Under the pieces are notes generated by a model. The model worked only from the letters and a program-made list of their open reading frames with translations. It did not search any database and had not been told where the DNA came from. This document shows positions 1 to 8,355 of a DNA stretch of 64,000 bases, piece by piece (position 1 is the first letter of the stretch; the number at the start of each line of letters is the position of its first letter). Position numbers and translations under genes: made by a program. Origin of the DNA: Croceibacterium mercuriale (GTDB taxonomy: Bacteria > Pseudomonadota > Alphaproteobacteria > Sphingomonadales > Sphingomonadaceae); assembly GCF_000802385.1 (NCBI RefSeq), contig NZ_JTDN01000001.1, forward strand, positions 627,501-691,500, written 5' to 3'.

Positions 1-345
1 TCACACCCCGTTCTACCCGACCCGTGCGCGGGTGCAACAGCGCCGTCATGTTCACCCCGTCTTTGACGGCACCGGCCAGGCACGCTACTGGAAGGGGAGG
101 GATCAACCCGCGGATCGCAGGCGCCATGCTTGTGACGACCGGCCGTGTTTAGCCGGTTGACGATGCTCCCGAATCGCCGTAAGGGCGCTCTCCATTCGCT
201 TTACCGGGGACGAACAAACCGACAGGGCCGCAGCGTTGATGCGCGCCGGTCGGTTCATTTTCGTTTGTGGCAGGGTGAATGTAACCGCGATGAGATAGGG
301 CACCTGCCGGCCGGCTTGCGCCCTGTGGAGCATGGAGAACGAATT
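1..345. other. Leader region upstream of rpsM, no recognisable gene
   Basis: No reading frame here resembles a known protein. An open frame runs in from the left edge to about position 157 but its translation is arginine- and histidine-rich and does not look like the end of adenylate kinase, the usual alphaproteobacterial neighbour. A weak promoter-like pair, TTGACG at 157-162 and TAAGGG at 180-185 with a 17-nt gap, lies 160 bp before the S13 start, so rpsM may have its own promoter. This is inference only. Confidence 0.4.
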
Positions 346-714
346 TTGGCTCGTATTGCCGGGGTGAACATCCCCACCAACAAGCGCGTGATCATCGCGC
401 TGACCTACATCCATGGTATCGGCCCTGCGACGGCGAAGGAAATCGCCGCCAAGTTGGGCATTGACGAGGCCCGCCGCGTGCAGGACCTGTCGGATGCCGA
501 AGTCCTGCAGATCCGCGAGGCGATCGACGCCGAATACACCGTGGAAGGCGATCTGCGTCGCAACACCGCGATGAACATCAAGCGCCTGATGGACCTGGCC
601 TGCTATCGCGGCCTGCGTCACCGCAAGGGCCTGCCCGTCCGTGGCCAGCGCACCCACACCAATGCCCGCACCCGCAAGGGCAAGGCGAAGCCGATCGCCG
701 GCAAGAAGAAGTAA
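346..714 (+). CDS. rpsM: 30S ribosomal protein S13 (uS13)
   Basis: S13 sits in the head of the small ribosomal subunit and contacts the large subunit and the P-site tRNA. The 122-residue product starts with the family N-terminus [15 protein letters not shown] and ends with the conserved basic tail containing [14 protein letters not shown]. The start is the TTG at 346: it gives exactly the family N-terminus and follows a GGAG at 334-337, whereas the longer in-frame extension upstream has no family similarity. It is followed by rpsK, rpoA and rplQ, the usual alpha operon order in alphaproteobacteria, where rpsD is located elsewhere. The TTG start is the only unusual feature and may set low initiation efficiency. 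Confidence 0.97.
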   Translation: MARIAGVNIPTNKRVIIALTYIHGIGPATAKEIAAKLGIDEARRVQDLSDAEVLQIREAIDAEYTVEGDLRRNTAMNIKRLMDLACYRGLRHRKGLPVRGQRTHTNARTRKGKAKPIAGKKK

Positions 715-792
715 GCCGCTGCCGGCCTGCCTCCCCGATCGGGACGGCCGGGCCGCGCGCATTCTTGACGAGACAGGACAGGATACCCAAAT

Positions 793-1182
793 ATGGCACG
801 CGAACCTCAGCGCATTCGTCGGCGGGAGCGCAAGAACATCTCTTCTGGCGTCGCACACGTGAACGCCAGCTTCAACAATACCATGATCACCATCACCGAT
901 GCCCAGGGCAATGCCATCAGCTGGTCCTCGGCCGGTGCGATGGGCTTCAAGGGCAGCCGCAAGTCGACTCCCTATGCGGCTCAGGTCGCGGCGGACGATG
1001 CCGGCAAGAAGGCTGCCGAACACGGCGTCCGCACGCTGGAAGTCGAGATCAAGGGTCCGGGTTCGGGCCGCGAAAGCGCCCTGCGCGCGCTGCAGGCGGT
1101 GGGTTTCACCATCACCTCCATCCGCGACGTTACCCCGATCCCGCATAACGGTGTGCGCCCGTCCAAGCGTCGCCGCGTCTGA
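793..1182 (+). CDS. rpsK: 30S ribosomal protein S11 (uS11)
   Basis: S11 is part of the platform of the 30S subunit near the mRNA exit. The 129-residue protein matches family length and carries the core blocks [37 protein letters not shown] and the C-terminal [18 protein letters not shown]. The ATG at 793 is preceded by AGGA about ten bases upstream. It lies 78 bp after rpsM and 115 bp before rpoA in the same orientation and is almost certainly cotranscribed with them. Nothing is abnormal in the sequence. Confidence 0.98.
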   Translation: MAREPQRIRRRERKNISSGVAHVNASFNNTMITITDAQGNAISWSSAGAMGFKGSRKSTPYAAQVAADDAGKKAAEHGVRTLEVEIKGPGSGRESALRALQAVGFTITSIRDVTPIPHNGVRPSKRRRV

Positions 1183-1187
1183 TCGTG

Positions 1188-1264
1188 TCGCCCGGCAGGC
1201 CATCCGCAGGCCGCCGGGCGAACCTTTTGCACGGCCGCGACGCTCCAAAGGCGTCCGCGGCCGT
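1188..1264 (+). promoter_or_regulatory. Two hairpins between rpsK and rpoA
   Basis: Two perfect or near-perfect inverted repeats fill the rpsK-rpoA gap. The first pairs TCGCCCGGC (1188-1196) with GCCGGGCGA (1213-1221) and is followed by TTTT at 1225-1228, so it looks like a weak terminator or attenuator. The second pairs 1231-1243 with 1251-1264 around a short loop. Such structures could moderate rpoA output relative to the ribosomal proteins or protect the processed mRNA end. This is inference from base pairing alone. Confidence 0.5.
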
Positions 1265-1297
1265 TGCCGCCAGCACCAGACCATTTAGGGGAAGTCC

Positions 1298-2359
1298 ATG
1301 TCCGTCAATGTGAAGAACTGGCAGGAACTGAAGAAGCCCAACAGCCTCGACATCAAGGCAACTGGCGATGCCAAGCGCCGCGCCACCTTCGTGGCCGAGC
1401 CGCTGGAGCGGGGCTTCGGCCTCACGCTCGGCAACGCGCTGCGCCGCGTGCTCCTGTCCAGCCTTCAGGGCGCCGCGATCACCGCCATCCGCATCGAAAA
1501 CGTGCTGCACGAGTTCTCGTCGCTCGCCGGCGTGCGCGAGGACGTGACCGACATCGTCCTCAACGTGAAGCAGATCGCCCTGCGCATGGAAGGTGAAGGC
1601 CCCAAGCGCCTGCAGCTGTCCGCCACCGGCCCGGCCGAGGTGAAGGCCGGCGACATTGCCGTCAGCGGCGACATCGAGGTGATGAACAAGGATCTGGTGA
1701 TCTGCCATCTGGACGAAGGCGCGACGCTCAACATGGAGCTGACCGCCGACGTGGGCAAGGGCTACGTCCCCGCCGTGCAGAACCGCCCGGTCGATGCACC
1801 GATCGGCCTGATCCCGGTCGATTCGCTGTACTCGCCGATCCGCCAGGTCAGCTACAAGATCGACAATGCCCGCGTCGGGCAGGAACTCGATTATGACAAG
1901 CTGAACCTGACGGTCGAGACCGACGGCACCGTGACCCCGGAAGATGCCGTGGCCTATGCTGCGCGCATCCTGCAGGACCAGCTGCAGCTGTTCGTCCACT
2001 TCGAGGACGGCATGCCGCAGGCTTCTGCCCCGATGGCGGGCGGCGGCATGGTTGCTCCGACCGAAGAAAGCGACACCAACCAGCTCAACCGTTATCTCCT
2101 GAAGAAGGTGGACGAGCTGGAACTGTCAGTCCGTTCGGCCAACTGCCTGAAGAACGACAACATCATCTACATCGGCGATCTGGTGCAGAAGACCGAGGCG
2201 GAGATGCTGCGGACGCCGAACTTCGGCCGCAAGTCGCTGAACGAGATCAAGGAAGTACTGTCCGGCATGGGCCTGCGCCTGGGCATGGACATCCCCGGCT
2301 GGCCGCCCGAGAACATCGAGGAAATGGCCAAGAAGCTGGAGCAGGAACTGCTGGGCTAA
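1298..2359 (+). CDS. rpoA: DNA-directed RNA polymerase alpha subunit
   Basis: The alpha subunit dimerises to seed RNA polymerase assembly and contacts activators and UP elements. The 353 residues show the N-terminal dimerisation domain with [25 protein letters not shown] at about 29-53, split here across family blocks, and the C-terminal domain after about residue 250 with [17 protein letters not shown] and [16 protein letters not shown], the DNA- and activator-contacting helices. A purine-rich AGGGGAAG stands just before the ATG. Length and domain order are normal for alphaproteobacteria. It lies between rpsK and rplQ in the alpha operon. Confidence 0.98.
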   Translation: MSVNVKNWQELKKPNSLDIKATGDAKRRATFVAEPLERGFGLTLGNALRRVLLSSLQGAAITAIRIENVLHEFSSLAGVREDVTDIVLNVKQIALRMEGEGPKRLQLSATGPAEVKAGDIAVSGDIEVMNKDLVICHLDEGATLNMELTADVGKGYVPAVQNRPVDAPIGLIPVDSLYSPIRQVSYKIDNARVGQELDYDKLNLTVETDGTVTPEDAVAYAARILQDQLQLFVHFEDGMPQASAPMAGGGMVAPTEESDTNQLNRYLLKKVDELELSVRSANCLKNDNIIYIGDLVQKTEAEMLRTPNFGRKSLNEIKEVLSGMGLRLGMDIPGWPPENIEEMAKKLEQELLG

Positions 2360-2383
2360 TCCAGGTCCGGAGTTCGCAGCCGC

Positions 2384-2473
2384 CAGCCGTCACGTTATCT
2401 ACTTCCCTGACGGCTGGTCGGCAGCACAAGACTTGAAGAGATGGGCACAGGTTCGGAGCCCTCAATCCGAACC
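2384..2473 (+). promoter_or_regulatory. Two hairpins in the rpoA-rplQ leader
   Basis: The 162-bp gap before rplQ holds two inverted repeats: CAGCCGTCA (2384-2392) with TGACGGCTG (2408-2416), and GGTTCGGA (2450-2457) with TCCGAACC (2466-2473). Neither is followed by a U-run, so they are not simple terminators. Their position just ahead of a ribosomal protein gene suggests an RNA leader used for autoregulation or mRNA processing, which is inferred and not shown. Confidence 0.4.
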
Positions 2474-2521
2474 AGGACCGGGGTACCTCACACGGCCCCC
2501 TTACGAACGGAGCACCAAATC

Positions 2522-2941
2522 ATGCGTCATGGCATTTCCGGCCGCAAGCTGCAGCGCAAGTCCGGCCACCGCGCCGCCCTGCTGCGCAACATGGCCGCTG
2601 CGCTGATCAAGCACGAGCAGATCAAGACCACCACGCCCAAGGCGAAGGAACTGCGCCCCTATGTCGAGAAGCTGATCACGCTGGCGAAGCGTGGCGGCCT
2701 GTCGAACCGTCGTCTGGCACATTCGCGCCTGATGGACGACACGCAGGAGCGCAAGCTGTTCGAAGTGCTGGCCGAGCGTTACGCCGGCCGCGAGGGTGGC
2801 TATGTCCGCATCATCAAGGCCGGCTTCCGCGCCAGCGACGCGGCACCGATCGCCTATATCGAGCTGGTTGATCGTGACGTGTCTGCCAAGGGCCAGGATA
2901 GCGGCCCGGTGCAGACCGAGGACGAATACGAAGAAGCCTGA
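2522..2941 (+). CDS. rplQ: 50S ribosomal protein L17 (bL17)
   Basis: L17 is a large-subunit protein near the peptide exit tunnel. The 139-residue product begins [17 protein letters not shown], the exact family start, and contains [23 protein letters not shown]. The ATG at 2522 is chosen over an upstream in-frame ATG because the preceding residues do not match the family and GGAG stands at 2509-2512. The C-terminal tail after about residue 120 is acidic and variable, as is usual in alphaproteobacteria. It ends the operon just before a strong terminator. Confidence 0.98.
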   Translation: MRHGISGRKLQRKSGHRAALLRNMAAALIKHEQIKTTTPKAKELRPYVEKLITLAKRGGLSNRRLAHSRLMDDTQERKLFEVLAERYAGREGGYVRIIKAGFRASDAAPIAYIELVDRDVSAKGQDSGPVQTEDEYEEA

Positions 2942-2964
2942 GCCAGGGCTTCGACCGATACCGA

Positions 2965-2993
2965 AAGGGGCGCCCGCAACGGCGCCCCTTTTT
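2965..2993 (+). terminator. Rho-independent terminator of the alpha operon
   Basis: A 10-bp stem, AAGGGGCGCC (2965-2974) with GGCGCCCCTT (2981-2990), has a 6-nt loop and runs into TTTTT. It is 24 bp after the rplQ stop codon and is a textbook intrinsic terminator. Confidence 0.93.
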
Positions 2994-3139
2994 CGTTGGC
3001 CTCACTGCAAGTCGGGACGACCGCCGCCGGGTGGCCCTGTAGCGGCGGGTGATACCACCCGCTGTTCTCCACGCACCCTGAGCCTGTCGATGGATGACCA
3101 GCCTGACGCCAGTCCTTCCCGGCGGCGGCCCGGACGCAC

Positions 3140-3169
3140 AAAAAAGGCCGGCTCCAAATGGAACCAGCC
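3140..3169 (-). terminator. Rho-independent terminator of the 63-residue gene
   Basis: Read on the minus strand this is a 10-bp stem, GGCTGGTTCC with GGAGCCGGCC, loop ATTT, followed by TTTTTT. It lies 26 bp after the stop of the small minus-strand gene and faces the alpha-operon terminator, so the two convergent transcripts are insulated from each other. Confidence 0.9.
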
Positions 3170-3194
3170 TGCATCTCTTCCGAAAGGAGATCGG

Positions 3195-3386
3195 TTATTC
3201 GGAGGGGGTTGCCGCGATCTTGCGGTCTTCGCGCTGCTTGGTCACGCGCTCGGCGGAAGCAGCCATCGTCTCGAAGGCAGCAACGGAGCGCAGTGCACGG
3301 TCGCGCACATTATCGAGAACGGCCGCGCCGGCCTCTTCACGAGCCTTGGCCGCCTGCGCACGGTAGAAGATAGCGTCCTGGGCCAT
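3195..3386 (-). CDS. Small conserved hypothetical protein (63 aa)
   Basis: The product is 63 residues, strongly helical in appearance and rich in alanine, arginine and glutamate. It has no signal peptide or membrane segment. It begins MAQDAIFYRAQAAKAREEA and resembles small uncharacterised proteins I associate with sphingomonads; I cannot assign a function. AAGGAC stands five bases before the ATG, and a clean intrinsic terminator follows, so it is very likely a real gene. It lies downstream of the cold-shock gene on the same strand, separated by a perfect 14-bp hairpin, and may be expressed by read-through from it. Confidence 0.8.
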   Translation of the reverse strand: MAQDAIFYRAQAAKAREEAGAAVLDNVRDRALRSVAAFETMAASAERVTKQREDRKIAATPSE

Positions 3387-3406
3387 GGATCGTCCTTGTG
3401 GTCGAA

Positions 3407-3439
3407 GACCGCCGCGCAGGTCATCCCTGCGCGGCGGTC
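3407..3439 (-). terminator. Perfect 14-bp hairpin between csp and the small gene
   Basis: GACCGCCGCGCAGG (3407-3420) pairs perfectly with 3426-3439 around a 5-nt loop. It starts 13 bp after the cold-shock stop codon. Only TCTT follows on the minus strand, so termination may be partial; a role in stabilising the upstream mRNA is equally possible. Confidence 0.6.
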
Positions 3440-3452
3440 ATCCGGTTGAGGG

Positions 3453-3665
3453 TTAGTCAGCCGCTTCGAGGTTGACCGCGCTGGTCTTGCCGCGACGGTC
3501 CTGCTCCAGCTCGTAACGCACGCGCTGCTCCTGCTTCAGCGTGGTCATGCCGGCGCGCTCGACGGCGCTGATGTGGACGAACGCATCGGCGCCCTGACCA
3601 TCGGGAGCAATGAAGCCATAGCCCTTGTCGGCGTTGAAGAACTTGACGGTTCCGGTAAAGCTCAT
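3453..3665 (-). CDS. Cold-shock domain protein, CspA family
   Basis: A 70-residue single cold-shock domain (OB fold) that binds single-stranded RNA/DNA and acts as an RNA chaperone. RNP1 (KGYGFIAPD) and RNP2 (DAFVHISAV) are both intact. The chosen ATG at 3665 gives the standard start MSFTGTVKFFN and has AAGGAA seven bases upstream; longer readings add residues unrelated to the family. The 162-bp gap to the upstream gene leaves room for a long 5' UTR as is typical of cold-inducible csp genes. No cold-shock element could be confirmed by eye. Confidence 0.95.
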   Translation of the reverse strand: MSFTGTVKFFNADKGYGFIAPDGQGADAFVHISAVERAGMTTLKQEQRVRYELEQDRRGKTSAVNLEAAD

Positions 3666-3827
3666 GGTATTTCCTTCTTTGTTGAACGTCGGCTCCGCGT
3701 GAGACGACGAGTGCGCGAGGGCAGGGAAAGAAGGAAGAAAGGAGCCGCAAAGCGCCGATAGACCGTCTATATGCGACTGTAGCAACACTCATATGGGCCT
3801 GATGCGCGGGTTGCGCAACCCCCGCAT

Positions 3828-4442
3828 CTAAATGCGCTTTTCCGCCGCTCGTGCATCATCGGCCGGCACCAGCGGCCGGTCACTCTCTGCCAGCGCGCGT
3901 ATCACCCGGCACGGATTGCCCGCTGCAAGAACGCTAGGCGGTATGTCGCGCGTCACCACGCTGCCGGCGCCGATCACGCTGCCCGATCCGATCGTCACCC
4001 CCGGCAGGATCAGCGCGCCGGCACCGACCCATACATCGGACCCGATGATCACCGGCCGGCCATATTCCTGCTGCCGGCGCAGCGCCGCATCCAGCGGGTG
4101 CATGGGCGTCAGCACCTGCACGCCCGGGCCGAACATCGTGTAGTCGCCGATCGTCACGGGGCAGACGTCCAGGACGGTGCAGTTGAAGTTGAAGAACACC
4201 CGCTGCCCCAGCGTGATGTTGGATCCGTAATCGCAGAAGAACGGCGGCTGGATCCACACGCTGTCCCCGCCGGCGCCGAAGATCCGCCGGCACAGGTCGC
4301 GCCGCAGCGTCTCCTCCTCTTCGGCGGAGGCGTTCAGCTGCCGGCACAGGGCGCGCACGGCGTTGCGGCGGGCCACCAGCTCCGGGTCGAGCGCGTCGTA
4401 CAGCTCGCCGCGCACCATCCGGTCGTGCTCCGTCACCGCCAT
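3828..4442 (-). CDS. maa: Sugar O-acetyltransferase, maltose acetyltransferase type
   Basis: This 204-residue protein is a left-handed beta-helix (hexapeptide repeat) acetyltransferase that moves acetyl from acetyl-CoA to sugars such as maltose or glucose; NodL and LacA are relatives. The N-terminal mac domain (about 5-60, GELYDALDPEL) is followed by hexapeptide repeats such as IGSDVWVGAGALILPGVTIG from about residue 130. H of the TPMHPLD block is the expected catalytic base. The ATG lies inside the end of the preceding YdeI-like gene (10-bp overlap), implying translational coupling. It is the last gene of the dapF-to-maa operon. The natural sugar is not determined. Confidence 0.88.
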   Translation of the reverse strand: MAVTEHDRMVRGELYDALDPELVARRNAVRALCRQLNASAEEEETLRRDLCRRIFGAGGDSVWIQPPFFCDYGSNITLGQRVFFNFNCTVLDVCPVTIGDYTMFGPGVQVLTPMHPLDAALRRQQEYGRPVIIGSDVWVGAGALILPGVTIGSGSVIGAGSVVTRDIPPSVLAAGNPCRVIRALAESDRPLVPADDARAAEKRI

Positions 4443-4738
4443 TCCTTGTCGACCAGCACCGCCTGCTGCCAGCGGCCCGGCGCCTTGTCGGTGCGGTGGA
4501 TGCACCCCTGCCAGCAACACGGCCGCCTGCGCCCCTCCAGCAGCTCCTCCGCCAGCCGCACGCTGCGGCGCCGGCGCGTGGCGATCTGCCTGGCATCCTC
4601 GACCCAGCAGATGAATTCGTTGCGCCCCAGCGGCGTCAGCGCGGTCCACAGGGGCAGGAGGTCGGGCCGGTCTTCCAGCATCGCCCGCAGATCATCGGGC
4701 AGCTGGTGCACCGTGCCTGCAGGGATGTCGCCGGCCAC
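4433..4738 (-). CDS. YdeI/OmpD-associated family protein, short form
   Basis: A 101-residue protein resembling the YdeI/OmpD-associated (bacteriocin-protection) family, with the hallmark block LTPLGRNEFICWVEDARQIATRR followed by a helical RxxRxxE segment. It also carries GCIHRTDKAPGRWQQAVLVDKEWR at its end, so the usual larger N-terminal domain is missing. The start is a GTG at 4738, six bases after the yciB stop; the end overlaps maa. The biochemical function of the family is not settled. Its place inside the operon suggests it is cotranscribed with ftsY and yciB. Confidence 0.75.
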   Translation of the reverse strand: MAGDIPAGTVHQLPDDLRAMLEDRPDLLPLWTALTPLGRNEFICWVEDARQIATRRRRSVRLAEELLEGRRRPCCWQGCIHRTDKAPGRWQQAVLVDKEWR

Positions 4739-4744
4739 GTCCGC

Positions 4745-5386
4745 TCACTCCACCGGCGGGTTCTGCGGCACCTGTTCCTCCGCGCCGGTGGCCAGGCCAT
4801 GCCGCAGCAGCATGGGCAGCTGGGTGAAGGTGAACAGGAAGCTCAGCGGCATGAACAGCCACAGCTTGGCGGCCAGCCACGCCTCGAAACTGAGCGCGTA
4901 GGTCAGCGCGATGTTCAATCCCGCCAGCAGCAGGAAGAACAGCCCCCAGTTGCGCGACAGCTTCAGCCAGCCCTCGTCGCTCAGCCCGTCGAACGCGGCC
5001 TCCAGCAGCATCTTCAGCAGCGCCTTGCCGCGGCGCCAGCCCAGCAGCAGCGCGATGCCGAACCCGAGATAGATGATCGTCGGCTTCCACTGAATGAAAC
5101 GCTGGTCCTGGAAATAGATGGTCAGGGCGCCGAAGCCCACGATCAGCGCTGTGGACAGCGCCAGCATCGGGCTGATCTTGCCCAGCCGCCACTTGCTGAC
5201 CGCCAGCGCCACCAGCGATGCGACGATGAACGCGGCCGTGCTCTTCACCACCGCCAGGATCTCGCCCGCGGCATCCTCGCCGGTGGGGGAGAAGTGGCGA
5301 TAGGCCAGGAAGAACACCACCAGCGGCCCGTAATCGACCGCCACGTTGATCCAGCCGGATTTCGCCTTGGGCCTGCTCTCGGTCAT
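4745..5386 (-). CDS. yciB: Inner membrane septation protein A (YciB/IspZ family)
   Basis: A 213-residue polytopic inner-membrane protein with five or more hydrophobic segments (for example GPLVVFFLAYRHFSP at about 20-34, and WGLFFLLLAGLNIALTYAL near 146). The family affects envelope organisation and septation; its molecular role is unresolved. Characteristic motifs DQRFIQWKPTIIY and the late tryptophan-rich helices are present. Its ATG overlaps the ftsY stop by one base (TAATG), so it is translationally coupled. The pairing ftsY-yciB is common in alphaproteobacteria. Confidence 0.92.
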   Translation of the reverse strand: MTESRPKAKSGWINVAVDYGPLVVFFLAYRHFSPTGEDAAGEILAVVKSTAAFIVASLVALAVSKWRLGKISPMLALSTALIVGFGALTIYFQDQRFIQWKPTIIYLGFGIALLLGWRRGKALLKMLLEAAFDGLSDEGWLKLSRNWGLFFLLLAGLNIALTYALSFEAWLAAKLWLFMPLSFLFTFTQLPMLLRHGLATGAEEQVPQNPPVE

Positions 5387-6309
5387 TACGCCACCCCCGC
5401 GATCACACGCGCCACCAGGTCGGGATCGAACGGGCGTAGATCGTCCAGCGTCTCGCCCACGCCGATCGCGTGGATCGGCAGGCCGTACTGCTCGGCAGCC
5501 GCCACCAGCACGCCGCCGCGTGCGGTGCCGTCCAGCTTGGTCATGATCAGGCCCGTCACCCCGGCTACCTCGCGGAACACGTCGATCTGGTTCAGCGCAT
5601 TCTGCCCGTTGGTGGCGTCCAGCACCAGCACCACGTCATGCGGGGCGGCGGGGTTCAGCCGGCCCAGCACGCGGCGGATCTTGGCCAGTTCGTCCATCAG
5701 CTCGCGCTTGTTCTGCAACCGGCCGGCCGTATCCACGATCAGCGCGTCGATGCCGGTATCGGTCGCCCGCTTCACCGCGTCGAACACCACGCTGGCCGGG
5801 TCGCCGCCTTCGGGCCCGCGCACCAGCGGCACGCCGATCCGGTCCGCCCACACGCCCAGCTGGCCGATCGCCGCCGCACGGAAGGTGTCGCCGGCGGCCA
5901 GCAGCACGCCATAATCCTCTTCCTGGAACAGGTGTGCCAGCTTGGCGATGGTGGTGGTCTTGCCGCTGCCGTTCACGCCGATCACCAGCACCACCTGGGG
6001 GCGGGGGAAGGCGGTCACCTCCAGCGGCTTGGCCACCGGGCGCAGGATGGCGGCGATCTCCTCCGCCACCGCTTCCTTCAGCTCGCGCTCGGTCATGCTC
6101 AGGCCGAACCGCTTGTCGGACAGGCGCCGCCGGATGCGGCCGGCGGCGGCGGGGCCGAGGTCGGACAGGATCAGCGCGTCCTCCACCTCGTCCAGCGTGG
6201 CGTCGTCCAGCCTGGCCGTGCCGACCACGCCTGCCAGATTGCCGCCCAACCGTTCGGAGGTCTTGCGGAACGCGCCCAGCAGCCGCTCGCTCCAGCCCGC
6301 ATCACTCAT
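5386..6309 (-). CDS. ftsY: Signal recognition particle receptor FtsY
   Basis: FtsY docks SRP-ribosome complexes at the inner membrane. The 307-residue protein has the N domain (about 1-90) followed by the SRP GTPase G domain: P-loop GVNGSGKTTT, DTFRAAA, DTAGR and TKLDGTARGG are all visible. The long acidic A domain of the E. coli protein is absent, as in many alphaproteobacteria. The start MSDAGWSERL at 6309 overlaps the mtaB stop (ATGA) and is preferred to an upstream extension that is simply another frame of mtaB. It is part of the dapF-mtaB-ftsY-yciB operon. Confidence 0.97.
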   Translation of the reverse strand: MSDAGWSERLLGAFRKTSERLGGNLAGVVGTARLDDATLDEVEDALILSDLGPAAAGRIRRRLSDKRFGLSMTERELKEAVAEEIAAILRPVAKPLEVTAFPRPQVVLVIGVNGSGKTTTIAKLAHLFQEEDYGVLLAAGDTFRAAAIGQLGVWADRIGVPLVRGPEGGDPASVVFDAVKRATDTGIDALIVDTAGRLQNKRELMDELAKIRRVLGRLNPAAPHDVVLVLDATNGQNALNQIDVFREVAGVTGLIMTKLDGTARGGVLVAAAEQYGLPIHAIGVGETLDDLRPFDPDLVARVIAGVA

Positions 6310-7478
6310 CGCAACAATCCTTCTTGTATCACCTGCGGCACCACCCGCACCAACGTGCCCGGCGCCGTGTCCGCGGGCAGGGCGACCCGCGCGAAATTGC
6401 CCGCATGGCCGGTGCCGTCCCGCTCCGCCAGCACGTCCAGCTCCTGCCCGATCAGCGTCTCCAGCCACGCCTCGCGCACCTGCGCCACCCGGCGGCGCAG
6501 TTCGGCCGCGCGGGCCTTCACCACCGGCGCCGGTACCTGCGGCATCCGCGCAGCCGGTGTGCCGGGGCGCGGGGAGTAGGGGAACACATGGCCGTGCACG
6601 ATGCCCAGTTCTTCCACGATCGACAGGTTGGCGGCGTGCATCGCGTCATCCTCCGTGGGGAAGCCGGCAATCAGGTCAGCGCCCAGCGCCAGTTCCGGCC
6701 GGCGCGCGCGCAAGGTCTGCACCAGCCGCACGGCATCCGCCCGGCTGTGCCGCCGCTTCATCCGCTTCAGCACCAGGTCGTGCCCGTGCTGCAGGGACAG
6801 GTGCAGATGCGGCATGACCCGCGCCTCGCCTGCCAGCAGTTCCAGCAGCAGGCCGTCGATCTCGACCCCGTCCAGTGAGGACAGCCGCAGCCGCGCCAGC
6901 TGCGGGAAGGCCTCCAGCACCGCCGCCACCAGCACGCCCAGCGCCGGCGCTTCCGGCAGATCACGCCCCCAGCTGGTCAGGTCCACGCCCGTCAGCACGA
7001 TTTCCGCCGCGCCGCGCGCAAGGTCGCGCTCCACCTCGCGCAGCACCTCTGTCACCGCCAAGGACCGGCTCGGACCACGCCCCTGCGGGATCACGCAGAA
7101 GGTGCAGGCATGGTCGCACCCGTTCTGCACCGCGACGAAGCCGCGCGAATGCAGCGGCTGCACCGGCCCCGCGCGCGCGGCCACGTTCCAGCTGCGCGCA
7201 TCCAGCTTGGCGGCATTGGCGATCAGCCCGTCCACCTCCGGCATGCCGGCGATGGCGTCGCGCTCCACTTCCGCCGCGCAGCCGGTCACCAGCAGGCGCG
7301 CATCGGGCCGCGCCCGCCGCGCCCGGCGGATCGCCTGCCGCGTCTGGCGCACCGCCTCAGCCGTCACGGCGCAGCTGTTGATCACCACCAGATCATCCGC
7401 GCCCGCCAGCAGCCCGCGCATCCGTTCCGCCTCCGCCAGGTTCAGCCGGCAACCGAGGCTGATGATCTCGATGCTCAA
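6306..7478 (-). CDS. mtaB: tRNA t6A37 methylthiotransferase MtaB
   Basis: MtaB is a radical-SAM enzyme that converts t6A37 to ms2t6A37 in ANN-decoding tRNAs. The 390-residue product has the N-terminal methylthiotransferase domain (SLGCRLNLAEAERM; INSCAVTAEA) for one 4Fe-4S cluster, the radical SAM motif CDHACTFC for the second (about residue 130), and a C-terminal TRAM-like region. The start is the TTG at 7478, which overlaps the dapF stop (TTGA) and gives SIEIISLGCRLN, the family N-terminus. The TTG start with overlap indicates translation coupled to dapF. The same dapF-mtaB-ftsY order is seen in other sphingomonads, as far as I recall. Confidence 0.93.
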   Translation of the reverse strand: MSIEIISLGCRLNLAEAERMRGLLAGADDLVVINSCAVTAEAVRQTRQAIRRARRARPDARLLVTGCAAEVERDAIAGMPEVDGLIANAAKLDARSWNVAARAGPVQPLHSRGFVAVQNGCDHACTFCVIPQGRGPSRSLAVTEVLREVERDLARGAAEIVLTGVDLTSWGRDLPEAPALGVLVAAVLEAFPQLARLRLSSLDGVEIDGLLLELLAGEARVMPHLHLSLQHGHDLVLKRMKRRHSRADAVRLVQTLRARRPELALGADLIAGFPTEDDAMHAANLSIVEELGIVHGHVFPYSPRPGTPAARMPQVPAPVVKARAAELRRRVAQVREAWLETLIGQELDVLAERDGTGHAGNFARVALPADTAPGTLVRVVPQVIQEGLLR

Positions 7479-8296
7479 AGATAATCGCCCCAGTCGAACG
7501 ATCCGCGATAGGACTCCGCCGCCGGCCCGGCCATGCTGATCCGCCCGTCCGCGCCCCAGCCGATCCGCAGGGTACCGCCGGGCAGGGCGACCTCGACCTC
7601 GCGCTCCACCAGCCCGCGCCGCATGGCCGCGACAGCGGTGGCGCAGGCGCCGGTGCCGCAGGCGCGTGTCAGGCCCGCGCCGCGCTCCCATACGCGCAGG
7701 CGGATGCGTGCCCGGTCCACCACCGTCGCCACATTGACGTTGATCCGTTCGGGGAACAGCGGATCGGCCTCGATCCGCGGGCCCAGTCGCGCCAGCGGTA
7801 CCGCATCGCAATCGGGCACGAAAAACACGACATGCGGGTTGCCCACGTTCACGCAGGTCGGCTTCTCCAGCCCGTCCCACCCGACCGGCAGCGCCAGGGT
7901 GTCCAGCGGGTAGGCCAGCGGGATCGTGTCCCACTCTGTGCGCGGCACACCCATGTCCACGCGGAACTCCGCGCCATCCGCCTCCGCCGCGATCAGGCCC
8001 GCGCCGGTTTCCATCGTAACCCGCTGCAGGCCGTCATCCGCCACCCGCAGCGCCACCGCGCGCATCGCATTGCCGCAGGCGGCCACTTCGCTGCCGTCGG
8101 CATTGAAGATCCGCACCTTCAGGTCGGCGACCTGGCTCGGCTCCAGCAGCAGCAGCTGGTCGCAGCCGATGCCGGTCTGCCGGTCCGCCAGTGCCCGTAC
8201 CGTGCCCGCATGCAGCGGCGGCAGGGCACCACCGCGCGCATCCAGCACGACGAAATCATTGCCCAGTCCGTGCATCTTGGTGAAGGAAGCGCGCAT
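7475..8296 (-). CDS. dapF: Diaminopimelate epimerase
   Basis: DapF interconverts LL- and meso-diaminopimelate for lysine and peptidoglycan synthesis. The 273-residue protein has both catalytic cysteine motifs, VAACGNAMRAV and TRACGTGACATAV, and the start MRASFTKMHGLGNDFVVLD. The ATG at 8296 is selected over one 36 bp upstream because it follows AGGTGG and yields the family start. It is the first gene of a six-gene minus-strand operon and diverges from the EVE-domain gene across a 59-bp gap that must contain both promoters. Confidence 0.97.
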   Translation of the reverse strand: MRASFTKMHGLGNDFVVLDARGGALPPLHAGTVRALADRQTGIGCDQLLLLEPSQVADLKVRIFNADGSEVAACGNAMRAVALRVADDGLQRVTMETGAGLIAAEADGAEFRVDMGVPRTEWDTIPLAYPLDTLALPVGWDGLEKPTCVNVGNPHVVFFVPDCDAVPLARLGPRIEADPLFPERINVNVATVVDRARIRLRVWERGAGLTRACGTGACATAVAAMRRGLVEREVEVALPGGTLRIGWGADGRISMAGPAAESYRGSFDWGDYL

Positions 8297-8355
8297 CGCC
8301 TGCCACCTAATGAGCAGAAGGGGGCAGGGCAATCATTCAAGGAGCGTACCTCGCC

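Noticed and set aside
103-1284. Long minus-strand open frame opposite rpsM and rpsK
   Set aside because: It is the antisense shadow of GC-rich ribosomal genes with no family similarity and low-complexity composition.
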